Shown here: piece after piece, positions 16,192 through 25,140 of the stretch
Position numbering within the stretch: the first letter of the stretch is position 1
How the letters are laid out: the number at the start of each line of letters is the position of its first letter
Assembly: GCF_011759375.1 (NCBI RefSeq)
Contig: NZ_JAARML010000001.1
Coordinates: 2,294,001-2,358,000, forward strand
Reading direction: 5' to 3'
DNA length: 64,000 nucleotides
Source: Paraflavitalea devenefica
Lineage (GTDB): Bacteria > Bacteroidota > Bacteroidia > Chitinophagales > Chitinophagaceae
Position numbers and translations under genes: made by a program
The notes under the pieces: generated by a model
Told to the model about the DNA's origin: nothing
The model's input: only the letters and a program-made list of their open reading frames with translations
The model's database searches: none

Positions 16192-18654
16192 ATGTATAAC
16201 AGAATTTTGCTATTACTGGCCACTCCCTTGATCGTACTCTCTTCTTTTGCCGGTACCGGCGTTGGCAACATCAAAGGCAGCTTTACCCGGAAAAATAATA
16301 CCTTCCTTTTCTCCGCCACACAGGCTGATCTGCAACTGGAGTTTTGTACACCGGGTATGGTGCGTATCAGGAGTAGCTGGACAAGGAACCTGGAGGCCAA
16401 TGAACCCTGGATGGTGGTGCAATACCAATGGCCGGCCGTGAACGTGCAGGTGAAAACCATGCCGGAATGTTTCTTGTTTACTACGGCACAATTGCAGGTA
16501 AGGTTGTATAAAACGCCGGCACGTATCGACATCTATACGGCTGGTGGTAAACTGTTGTCGTCAGAAAAAGTGACGGCAAACAAGGGCGGCATGTATACCG
16601 GTGGCGATACCGTAAGCTGTACCAAACAATGCCTGCCCGATGAGCAGTTCTTTGGTTTTGGTGAGCGAATGGATTTCCTGAACCGCCGCAGTAAAAAAGT
16701 TACGCTCAATGTAGGCCGTGGTAAAGGCTTGCCCCATGCCGTGGGCGCTTACAATGTTCTTGAGGCCAACTATTCGCCCATTCCTTTTTTCATGAGCACC
16801 CAGGGCTATGCTATCTTCTTCCATAACTCATTCGCTACTTCCTGGGATATGGGCGCCACCCGTGATGATGAATACCGGTTTGCGGCGCAGGGTGGTGAGC
16901 TGGATTATTATTTTATCTATGGCCCTCAGTTCCCGGCACTGCTGGAGCAATACACAGCGCTTACCGGTCGCTCGCCCCTGCTGCCCAAATTTGCTTTGGG
17001 ACTGCATGTGGGCACCTATTCCGGTGGTACCTGGAGTTATGAGCAAATGACCTCCGACCGCTATGTGATTGAGCTGGCCCGTAAGCTGCGGGCTATGGGC
17101 ATACCGGTAGACCTGCTATGGCTGGATTCTACCTGGCGCATCTTTGGAAAGAACGGCGGCAAAGGCGCTACTTCTTTTGAATGGCGCGAAACCTTCAGCA
17201 ATCCCAAAGGCATGTTCGACAGTCTCTATGCCATGGGCTACCAGATGGCCGGCCTGCACCTGCGCCCCCGTTTTGATAATGGCAACTGTATACGGTTGCT
17301 GGATACAGCCCAGCAATTGGGATATACTTATAAGGAAGGCAATTATCCCGGTGAGTTTGTGAACTTCTTTGATTCCAATGCGGTGAACTGGTGGTGGCAG
17401 CATGGGGTAATGCGGGTAGCATCCATCGGTGCTAAGTTTCTGAAAACAGATGAAGGCAGCGCCTTCGGTGCACTGGCGAATGAAAGCGATAAAGTAGGAC
17501 CTACCGGTAAAAACGCGCAGCGCCTGCACAATGTATTTCCCATAGCTTATGCCAAAGCACCCTTTGAAAAATTCCAGCAGTACAATGGTATTCGCGGGCT
17601 GAACCAGACCCGTGAAGGTTATGCCGGTATACAACGTTATCCTTACATCTTTGCCGGCGACTGGCCCAGTGAGTGGCAGTATTTCCCCGCGGTGATCAAG
17701 GCGGGATTGAATATCGGTGTGTCGGGTGTGGGATACTGGGCGCATTGTATGGGTGGTTTTGAACACAATGCCGATCCGGAATTATATGTACGCTGGTGCC
17801 AGTTTGGGATGCTGAGCCCGGTAGCTACGGTATTTGGGATGGACCATCCTGGCTATAAAGAGCCCTGGAATTATGGCCCGGATGGATTGCGCAATTTCAA
17901 AAAGTACGATTCCCTGCGCTACAGCCTGCTGCCTTATTTATACAGTAATGCCTGGGCGCAATACAAAACCGGTATGCCACTCATGCGGGCGCTGGTACTG
18001 CATTACCAGGATGACAGGAATGTATATGAGATCGGCGACCAGTATTTACTGGGCGAAAACATAATGGTATGCCCCGTCACCACCAAAGGCGCGCAAACGA
18101 GATCAGTATACCTGCCCGAAGGCAACTGGTTCGATTACTGGACCGGTAAAAAGTACACCGGCAAGCAATATATTCATGTGGTGACGCCGCTCGACATGAT
18201 ACCGCTATTTGTAAAAGCAGGTAGTATCATTCCTTACCAGCCTGTTATGAATTATGTGGGTGAGCAGGAAGTGCAGCAGCTTACCCTCGATGTGTATCCC
18301 GGTAATGGCCGCTTTGAATTGTATGAAGATGATGGAAAAAGCCTGGACTACCAGCAAGGTAAGCAGGCCCTCACGAAAATGCAGGTAGCCACAACAGATA
18401 AGGAAATAAAACTCTCCATTGCCGCTACGACTGGCAATTTTGATTCAAAGGTGGGCAGCTATGCTATTGCAGTACACATGGATCAAGGGCCGGCAAAAGT
18501 GACCCTGAACGGGAAGGAGTTGCAAAGCCGTAACGAGAAAGGAGGCGTGGATGCCAATGGTTATTATTTTGATGCGGCACAAAAGAAATTATGGTTGCTG
18601 GTTAATAAGCAGGGTTCCTCCGGGAATGGAATAGATGTGAAAGTATTTTTCTAA
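16192..18654 (+). CDS. Glycoside hydrolase family 31 (alpha-glucosidase/alpha-xylosidase type)
   Basis: 820 aa with signal peptide (residues 1-20). N-terminal sandwich (about 45-260) including FFGFGERMD, a (beta/alpha)8 barrel (265-600) and C-terminal sandwiches (620-820) with VCPVTTKGAQ and VYLPEGNWFDYWTG. Catalytic nucleophile D420 in KFLKTDEGS and acid/base D490 in FAGDWPSEW are both present. GH31 retaining enzymes release terminal alpha-glucose, alpha-xylose or other alpha-sugars; the exact specificity is not readable. It is divergent from PL4, with which it may share regulation, and its stop is only 13 bp before the ECF sigma gene, so read-through into the regulators is possible. Confidence 0.9.
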   Translation: MYNRILLLLATPLIVLSSFAGTGVGNIKGSFTRKNNTFLFSATQADLQLEFCTPGMVRIRSSWTRNLEANEPWMVVQYQWPAVNVQVKTMPECFLFTTAQLQVRLYKTPARIDIYTAGGKLLSSEKVTANKGGMYTGGDTVSCTKQCLPDEQFFGFGERMDFLNRRSKKVTLNVGRGKGLPHAVGAYNVLEANYSPIPFFMSTQGYAIFFHNSFATSWDMGATRDDEYRFAAQGGELDYYFIYGPQFPALLEQYTALTGRSPLLPKFALGLHVGTYSGGTWSYEQMTSDRYVIELARKLRAMGIPVDLLWLDSTWRIFGKNGGKGATSFEWRETFSNPKGMFDSLYAMGYQMAGLHLRPRFDNGNCIRLLDTAQQLGYTYKEGNYPGEFVNFFDSNAVNWWWQHGVMRVASIGAKFLKTDEGSAFGALANESDKVGPTGKNAQRLHNVFPIAYAKAPFEKFQQYNGIRGLNQTREGYAGIQRYPYIFAGDWPSEWQYFPAVIKAGLNIGVSGVGYWAHCMGGFEHNADPELYVRWCQFGMLSPVATVFGMDHPGYKEPWNYGPDGLRNFKKYDSLRYSLLPYLYSNAWAQYKTGMPLMRALVLHYQDDRNVYEIGDQYLLGENIMVCPVTTKGAQTRSVYLPEGNWFDYWTGKKYTGKQYIHVVTPLDMIPLFVKAGSIIPYQPVMNYVGEQEVQQLTLDVYPGNGRFELYEDDGKSLDYQQGKQALTKMQVATTDKEIKLSIAATTGNFDSKVGSYAIAVHMDQGPAKVTLNGKELQSRNEKGGVDANGYYFDAAQKKLWLLVNKQGSSGNGIDVKVFF

Positions 18655-18667
18655 TTTTAGGGTAATT

Positions 18668-19213
18668 GTGAATACAATTGCTGCCATACAACAAGGTGAT
18701 ACCTTCATCTTTGAACAGGTATTTCATGAGTACCATGAAAAATTGTATTTCTACGTGCTGCACAAGACCAACTCATCCTGGCTGGCAGAAGAAACCGTTC
18801 AGCTCACTTTTATCAAATTATGGCAATACCGGGCCACGCTCAATGAGTCGCTGGAGCTATCGCCGCAGCTCTTCCGCATTGCCAATACTACCCTGATCGA
18901 CCTGCTTCGTAAACAACACCATGCGGACCGCCTGGCCGGTAAGGCGGGTTACAGAAGTGAATCCCTGGTAGCAAATGATCTGTCGGCACAATTGGATGCC
19001 GCAGAACTGGCGCAGCGTGTGCAGGGCGCCATACGCCGTATGCCACTTGCCCGCCGCAAAGTATTCGAAATGAGCCGCCTCCGGGGAATGTCTTACCGGG
19101 AGATCGCTGCTGAATTATCCCTGTCGGTCAAAACAGTAGAAAACCATATCGCCCATGCCCTGAAACAGTTGCGCCACCTGATCACTTTCCTGCTGGTCCT
19201 GATCTTTAAATAA
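18668..19213 (+). CDS. ECF RNA polymerase sigma factor
   Basis: 181 aa from a GTG at 18668; no nearby in-frame ATG fits. Region 2 spans about 15-85 (FHEYHEKLYFYVL ... FIKLWQYR) and region 4 about 112-172 with the helix-turn-helix SYREIAAELSLSVKTVENHI. Length and sequence match the Bacteroidota ECF group paired with FecR anti-sigma factors next to SusC/SusD genes. It probably drives the SusC operon downstream when the anti-sigma factor is released. The hydrophobic end (FLLVLIFK) is unusual but short. Confidence 0.92.
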   Translation: MNTIAAIQQGDTFIFEQVFHEYHEKLYFYVLHKTNSSWLAEETVQLTFIKLWQYRATLNESLELSPQLFRIANTTLIDLLRKQHHADRLAGKAGYRSESLVANDLSAQLDAAELAQRVQGAIRRMPLARRKVFEMSRLRGMSYREIAAELSLSVKTVENHIAHALKQLRHLITFLLVLIFK

Positions 19214-19279
19214 TATTTTCCCGGCGCTTAGGGGATACCTCTTTTTCAAACGTATTTATTATTACCATAACCTGCAAGG

Positions 19280-20329
19280 ATGCAAATGACGGATGAATTA
19301 ATGGAACGGTTCTTCAAAGGCGAATGCAGCGCGGAAGAAAGGGAATGGATAGCACATTACTTCCGGGAGCATCCGGCTGAATGGGATAAATACCTGGCAG
19401 GCCAGGACTGGGAACATTTTACCTATACTGGCAAATTACAGCCGGCACGTTCTGAAAAGATGCTGCATACAATACAACGGGCTACGTACCGCAAACGGGC
19501 TGTTGTACGGACGATCAAACGGGTGGCAGTGGCGGCAGTAGTGGTGTTGGTCATTGGATTGGGCTGGCTGTATATGAATACTTCACGCAAAGCCGAACAA
19601 GCTACAGCTTCGGAGCAAACGGCTGCTGTTACAGAAATTTCCTATACCCTGCAACGGCGGATGAATACGACCAGTAAGCCTTTGTCAATGACGCTGCAGG
19701 ATGGTTCTATGGTCACCCTTGAGCCGGGCAGTGTGCTGAAGTTTTATGAACCTTTTGTAAAGAGCGGTCGCCGTATGGTGTACCTCGAAGGGCAGGCATA
19801 TTTTTCAGTAGCTAAGGACAGCACCACACCTTTTATGGTAAATAGTGACGGCATTACCACTACGGCCCTGGGCACCTCCTTTACCATCCAGGCCATTGAA
19901 CAGGAGCCTGTCATCAGTGTGCGCCTGCATACCGGCAAGGTGGTGATAAAACCGGCAGACAGCCTGGGGCGCAGGATGAAAGAACCGGTTTACCTGAAAC
20001 CCGGTCATGTGCTGGTGTATAATAAAACAACCATGCTGGTAACGGTGAAAGCGGCCGACAGCAAATTGGCAAAAGCGCCCGGCAAAGCGATGGTGCCCAA
20101 TTGGTATATGTTCAGCAACCAACCGCTGGACCAGGTATTCCAGCAACTGGAAGAATTGTATGGTGTGCAGATCAATTATGCCAAAGATGCCCTCAAGGAT
20201 ATGTATTTCATCGGGCGCTTTGAGAAAACAGATTCACTGGAAACCATTATGCGGGATATAGCGCTACTGAATAAGCTGACATTGACGAAAGAAGGAAATA
20301 CGTATACGCTTACTAAACAGAGACACTAA
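19280..20329 (+). CDS. FecR-family anti-sigma factor
   Basis: 349 aa; a second ATG at 19286 is an equal start. N-terminal cytoplasmic anti-sigma region (1-70) with GECSAEEREWIAHYF, one membrane helix (about 81-98), FecR domain (about 115-215, GSVLKFYEPF ... YLEGQAYFSVAKD ... TTALGTSFTI), and a C-terminal STN-like DUF4974 domain (about 275-345, LDQVFQQLEELYGVQINY). It should hold the sigma factor at the inner membrane until the cognate outer-membrane transporter signals substrate. Confidence 0.93.
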   Translation: MQMTDELMERFFKGECSAEEREWIAHYFREHPAEWDKYLAGQDWEHFTYTGKLQPARSEKMLHTIQRATYRKRAVVRTIKRVAVAAVVVLVIGLGWLYMNTSRKAEQATASEQTAAVTEISYTLQRRMNTTSKPLSMTLQDGSMVTLEPGSVLKFYEPFVKSGRRMVYLEGQAYFSVAKDSTTPFMVNSDGITTTALGTSFTIQAIEQEPVISVRLHTGKVVIKPADSLGRRMKEPVYLKPGHVLVYNKTTMLVTVKAADSKLAKAPGKAMVPNWYMFSNQPLDQVFQQLEELYGVQINYAKDALKDMYFIGRFEKTDSLETIMRDIALLNKLTLTKEGNTYTLTKQRH

Positions 20330-20362
20330 GTACACATTGAAAAAAGCATGCTGATGACTGCA

Positions 20363-20381
20363 CCGGTGCCTAAGGCGCCGG
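20363..20381. promoter_or_regulatory. GC-rich hairpin between fecR and susC
   Basis: ccggtgcc (20363-20370) and ggcgccgg (20374-20381) pair over 8 bp (one wobble) around a TAA loop, with no T-run after. gatatactttgtataaaacc follows at 20384 and could include the promoter used for susC. The hairpin may weaken read-through from fecR. Confidence 0.35.
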
Positions 20382-20417
20382 CCGGATATACTTTGTATAA
20401 AACCTAAAACTTGCGAT

Positions 20418-23400
20418 ATGAAAAGGCGCTTTTTAACCAAAACTACAGCCTGCCTGTTACGCGTATGGCTGTTGATAGCCTGTATACCCCTTACAACGAT
20501 TGCGCAGGATGACAAGACCACCGGCGTGCGTGGCATTGTAAAAACGGCCAAGGGCGATGCGCTGGAAGGCGTATCGGTCATTGCCAAAAACAGTAAAAAC
20601 GATTTCTCTGCCGGCACACAAACAGATGCCAGTGGCGTATTTGAGTTTTCCAAACTACCGGCAGGCGGGCCCTATACCTTCACCTTTTCTATTGTAGGCT
20701 ATGAAAGTCAGACCTTATCCGGTTATAACATGAAGCCGGATGCGAAAGTATCCCTGGTGGTAAAGATGGAGGACCTGGCTACTGCCATGGAAAACATTGT
20801 AGTCATCGGTTATGGAACTACTTCCCGGAAAAACCTTACTACCGCTATTGCGAAAGTGGATCCCAAAAAGATCCCCACAGCCGCCAATAACAGTATTCCT
20901 GAATTGTTGTTTGGCCGCGCTGCCGGTTTACAGGTAACGCAGCAAAGCGCTCAGCCCGGAGGTAATATCTCTATGTCTATCCGTGGTAAATCCACGCCTT
21001 TGCTGGTGGTAGATGGGGTCGTATATCCTGCTACTGCCCTTGATCCCGACAATGGTTCTGTGGAGATACAGGGCGTAAACCGTGGCGGACTGGCAGGTCT
21101 TAATCCCAATGATATTGAGTCTGTCGAAATATTAAAAGATGCCAGCGCCGCCATTTATGGCGTGGCAGCAGGCAATGGTGTAATGTTGATCACTACCAAA
21201 AAAGGGAAGGCAGGGCGCATGAACATCAGTTATGATGCCAGCCGTTCTGTTATTAAGAACATGCCTTACCTGGAGCCATTGAATGCCCGCGACTACATGT
21301 CGTATTACAACCAGTTGAATAAAGATAAATACCTGTCCGACCGGAATATGACGCCTTTCGGAACAGTGGTGCCCAACCTGGGTGGTTATACACCGAAGTT
21401 CACCGACCAGCAGGTACAGGAAGCAGGCGTAGGTACCGACTGGCTGGGCCAGGTATTACGTACAGGCTCGGTGGATAATCATGTACTCAGCATACACGGT
21501 GGCTCAGATAAAGTGTTGTACTACCTGTCGGGCAGTTACTTCAACCAGGTAGGTACTTTACAGGGCTCTGATCTCAGGAGATACTCAGGCCGCATGAACC
21601 TTACGTTTGATCTTAATAAGTTCATCAAACTCACAGCTTCCATCAATGCCAACAGGAATGCTTATTCCAACCCGCAGGCCGGCTGGCAAACCGGTGGCTC
21701 GGGTACCCAGGGTTTCAATGCCCTGCAGGCTGCACTGGCTTACCCGGCCTACCTGCCGGTAAAAGATGGGGATGGTAAATACACCCAGTTTGCCTTTATC
21801 GGCAATCCGGTATCCTTACTGGATATCAAAGACAAAACAAAATACCAGGGCGTACTGTCCAATATATCCATGGACTTCAACATTATTCCCAATATGCTTA
21901 CCGGGAAATTGCTGTATGGCAATAACAGTGATTATGCCGTGCGGGAGTTTTATATACCGGCTACAGTATTCTGGGGACAGATCTACCGGGCGCGTGCTTC
22001 ACTGGCCGAAGACCGCCGGCAGAATCAAACCATGGAAGCTACCCTTGCTTTCAAAAAAGGGTTTGGTAATTTCCTGCGGCTGGATGCGGTGGCTGGTGTA
22101 GGTCAGTATATGGATGACTATGCCGGCTTTAGCGTGGAGGCGTTGGATATCCTTGATGCCATTAATACAGATGACCTGTTACAGGCTACCGGCCCCAAAA
22201 CAGTTGACTCCTACCGTGGAGCCGATAAATACCGCTCTTTCTTCACGCGTACTACGTTCGACTTTTTTGATAAGTATGTACTGGCATTTACCTACCGGCG
22301 TGATGGCGCTGATAAGTTCTTCCCCGAGAAGAAATACCAGGACTTCCCCTCTGCTTCCATTGCCTGGAAAATTTCCAATGAATCATTCCTGTCCAACATA
22401 AAAGCCTTGAACCTGCTGAAGCTGCGCGCCAGCTATGGTACTACCGGCGACAGGCCAGGCATTACCGCTTATGGCCGTTACAGTGCCGACGCAGCAGCAG
22501 TAACCTTTAATAATGGCACTACCGTATACATTCCTTACATCCTGTCGGCCTTTGATAACCCCACTTTGCAATGGCCGGTAACCAAAACCTTTGATGCCGG
22601 TGTTGATTTCAGCATCCTGGGCGATCGTCTATCCGGTAGCGTTGACTGGTTCACAGAAGATAAGACCAGGTTGTTGAGCAATGCTACCACGCCACAATTG
22701 TCCATTGTGCCCCGGACACCGGTGAATGGCGGCCGTCAGCGCCGTACCGGGTTTGAATTTTCTATCAACACTACCAATGTCCAAACAAAAGATTTTGCCT
22801 GGACTACCATGGCCAACTTTACCAATTACCGCAATCGCTGGGTAGAACGTTTTGCCAATGAACCACCGCCACAATATGGTACGGTTACCGATCCGCTGGA
22901 CCTCATTTTTGTATACCAGACCAATGGCATTATACAGATGGATGAGACACCTTCGGCCTGGCAACCTGTCAATGCCAGGAAAGCAGGATCACCCCGTTTT
23001 GTAGACCAGAATGGTGACAAGGAACTTAATTATAAAGATGTGATCAGTTACCGGGGTACACCTGCCGCCATTATTGGTTTCGGCAACAATTTCCGGTATA
23101 AGAATTTCGACCTGGGCGTTTTCTTCTATGGCCAGTTCGGCGCGTATGGATTTGATTATACGACCATCTGGGGCGATCCGGTTAACCTGCTGTCCAATAC
23201 CCAAAGCGGTACCGTGCGCATTAAGCAGGCCTGGAGCACCAGCAATACCAGTGGTACACTGCCCGGTGCAGCCTACAATGAAACATCACTGGGCCTGGAT
23301 GCAGGCACTGATACACGCCTTGTTAAAAGGGATTTCCTGCGCTGCCGCAACATTACCCTGGGCTATACTTTCACGCAGCCCGGTGTCACAAAGATTGTCA

Positions 23401-23555
23401 GGAACCTGCGGGTGTTTGCCGATGTGCAAAATGCTTTCCTCATTACCAGCTATGAAGGCGCTGATCCGGAAGTACAGGCCTCTTCCATCAAAGGAGGGCC
23501 TGCGCCTTATCCCATGGCGCGTACTTTCTCCCTGGGTATCAAAGCAAATTTTTAA
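20418..23555 (+). CDS. SusC/RagA-type TonB-dependent glycan transporter
   Basis: 1045 aa: signal peptide (about 1-30), carboxypeptidase-regulatory-like domain (about 37-118), plug (about 125-240, with VVIGYGTTSRKNLT, SMSIRGKSTPLLVVDGV and the SusC hallmark ESVEILKDASAAIYG...GVMLITTKKGK) and a 22-strand barrel ending FSLGIKANF. It imports oligosaccharides across the outer membrane with the SusD encoded 18 bp downstream. It has no STN domain between signal peptide and beta-sandwich, although it sits directly behind an ECF/FecR pair whose usual partners carry one. Confidence 0.95.
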   Translation: MKRRFLTKTTACLLRVWLLIACIPLTTIAQDDKTTGVRGIVKTAKGDALEGVSVIAKNSKNDFSAGTQTDASGVFEFSKLPAGGPYTFTFSIVGYESQTLSGYNMKPDAKVSLVVKMEDLATAMENIVVIGYGTTSRKNLTTAIAKVDPKKIPTAANNSIPELLFGRAAGLQVTQQSAQPGGNISMSIRGKSTPLLVVDGVVYPATALDPDNGSVEIQGVNRGGLAGLNPNDIESVEILKDASAAIYGVAAGNGVMLITTKKGKAGRMNISYDASRSVIKNMPYLEPLNARDYMSYYNQLNKDKYLSDRNMTPFGTVVPNLGGYTPKFTDQQVQEAGVGTDWLGQVLRTGSVDNHVLSIHGGSDKVLYYLSGSYFNQVGTLQGSDLRRYSGRMNLTFDLNKFIKLTASINANRNAYSNPQAGWQTGGSGTQGFNALQAALAYPAYLPVKDGDGKYTQFAFIGNPVSLLDIKDKTKYQGVLSNISMDFNIIPNMLTGKLLYGNNSDYAVREFYIPATVFWGQIYRARASLAEDRRQNQTMEATLAFKKGFGNFLRLDAVAGVGQYMDDYAGFSVEALDILDAINTDDLLQATGPKTVDSYRGADKYRSFFTRTTFDFFDKYVLAFTYRRDGADKFFPEKKYQDFPSASIAWKISNESFLSNIKALNLLKLRASYGTTGDRPGITAYGRYSADAAAVTFNNGTTVYIPYILSAFDNPTLQWPVTKTFDAGVDFSILGDRLSGSVDWFTEDKTRLLSNATTPQLSIVPRTPVNGGRQRRTGFEFSINTTNVQTKDFAWTTMANFTNYRNRWVERFANEPPPQYGTVTDPLDLIFVYQTNGIIQMDETPSAWQPVNARKAGSPRFVDQNGDKELNYKDVISYRGTPAAIIGFGNNFRYKNFDLGVFFYGQFGAYGFDYTTIWGDPVNLLSNTQSGTVRIKQAWSTSNTSGTLPGAAYNETSLGLDAGTDTRLVKRDFLRCRNITLGYTFTQPGVTKIVRNLRVFADVQNAFLITSYEGADPEVQASSIKGGPAPYPMARTFSLGIKANF

Positions 23556-23573
23556 CTGCCTCAATCAATCATT

Positions 23574-25064
23574 ATGAAACAGCTCTGCACCATATTGTTT
23601 GCTTTCGCTTTCCTCCTTGGCGGATGCAAAAAGAACTTCGATCCGGTGATTACCGGTGTACTGTCGTCTTCCAACTTTCCCAAAACGGAAGCGGAATATG
23701 AATTGTATGCACTGGCTACCTATAAACCCTTTGGCGCCAAATGGGGCTACCCCGATGTGGAATACCAGAATATGTTCTTCAGCTATGAATATGGCCACCT
23801 GGTAATGTTCGACCTGCCTTCCGACATCTTCAGTGTCTTCTCTGAATGGGGTGGTTTCTGGGAAGGATTCAGCAAAACGGATTTTACCTTCCTGAGAAGT
23901 CAGGGCAAGCAAAGCCATTTTGAGAAAGTGCGTTATGTAACGCGCATGACGCAGATACTGGCCGACCTGGAAAAGGCAGACATCCCTGAAGCCAAGAAAA
24001 AACAATTGATGGCGGAAGTACGCATGGGGCGTGGCTGGACCATGTTCTACCTGTTGCACCTGTATGGTTCGCTGCCGGTGATACTTGATCCTGCTAAAAT
24101 TAATACAGCAGCAGAGGGCGACCTTACCCGGCTTTCGCGGGAGGCTTTTGTTGCTTCTATAGAACAGGACCTGCGTTATGCGGCTGATAACCTGGTGAAA
24201 GCGCCTGCGGAGTATGGACGATTCAACCAGGGCCTGGCGCTGGGCATTTTATTGCGTTTATACCTGAATGAAAAGAGCTGGCAGAAAGCAGAGCAAGCAG
24301 GGCGAGAGCTATTGCCGTTGGGGTATAGCCTGGTAACAGATTATGCCAGCCTGTTTACGGCTGCTACAGAAAAGAACAATGAAACCATCTGGGCGGTGAG
24401 CGTAGATCCCACCTCTACCGGTGGTAATTTCCAGGGCAGCTTCAATGCCTGGGCCTTCTATTCATATCCCGACAATATGAAGGGCATCAAAATGAATGGT
24501 GGCTGGGGACCAGGCGTTGGGGTGTTTACGCCTACCTGGGCTTTTTATGATTCCTTTGATCCGCTGGATAAAAGAAGACAATTGCTGATACCAACCTATG
24601 TGACCAAATCGGGCCAGACAAAAGACCGTACCAATATGCGCGGGCCTGTGCTGCGTAAGTATCCGGATAACGATGGCCCCGAAATGCAAGGCAATGATAT
24701 TCCTGTATTGCGCTATGCCGATGTACTGCTGATGCTGGCCGAAGCCATCAACCAGAACAACGGACCCACTGCAGAAGCAATAGGCTTTGTGAACGAAGTG
24801 CGCAGCAAGCATGGTGGTATGGGCAACCTGGCGGCTGCGGACATTGCTTCCAAACAGGCATTCAATGATGCTATCCTCCGGGAAAGGGGATGGGACCTGT
24901 ATTTTGAAGGTGTGCGCAAGATGGACCTGATACGGCATGGTAAATGGCAATCGGCCTTAACGGCCGCCGGCAAAACACCCGGTCCCGGTGAACTATTCCC
25001 CGTGCCTCAATATGTCATTGATGTAAGCAATGGAAAGCTGCAGCAAACACCGGGGTATAATTAA
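23574..25064 (+). CDS. SusD/RagB-family glycan-binding lipoprotein
   Basis: 496 aa; lipoprotein signal with lipobox LGGC (Cys18), then KKNFDP. Helical TPR-like SusD fold throughout, with family landmarks GRGWTMFYLLHLYGSLPV, a mid-protein NETIWAVS, VLRYADVLLMLAEAINQNNG and the C-terminal RERGWDLYFEGVRKMDLIRHGKW. It should cap the SusC barrel at the cell surface and bind the incoming glycan. Confidence 0.95.
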   Translation: MKQLCTILFAFAFLLGGCKKNFDPVITGVLSSSNFPKTEAEYELYALATYKPFGAKWGYPDVEYQNMFFSYEYGHLVMFDLPSDIFSVFSEWGGFWEGFSKTDFTFLRSQGKQSHFEKVRYVTRMTQILADLEKADIPEAKKKQLMAEVRMGRGWTMFYLLHLYGSLPVILDPAKINTAAEGDLTRLSREAFVASIEQDLRYAADNLVKAPAEYGRFNQGLALGILLRLYLNEKSWQKAEQAGRELLPLGYSLVTDYASLFTAATEKNNETIWAVSVDPTSTGGNFQGSFNAWAFYSYPDNMKGIKMNGGWGPGVGVFTPTWAFYDSFDPLDKRRQLLIPTYVTKSGQTKDRTNMRGPVLRKYPDNDGPEMQGNDIPVLRYADVLLMLAEAINQNNGPTAEAIGFVNEVRSKHGGMGNLAAADIASKQAFNDAILRERGWDLYFEGVRKMDLIRHGKWQSALTAAGKTPGPGELFPVPQYVIDVSNGKLQQTPGYN

Positions 25065-25140
25065 TAAGATGTAGGGGCAGGACAGATGCCCACGGTAAAA
25101 GAAATATCTTTAAAGCCAGCCCGCAAAAGGGCCTTCTATT

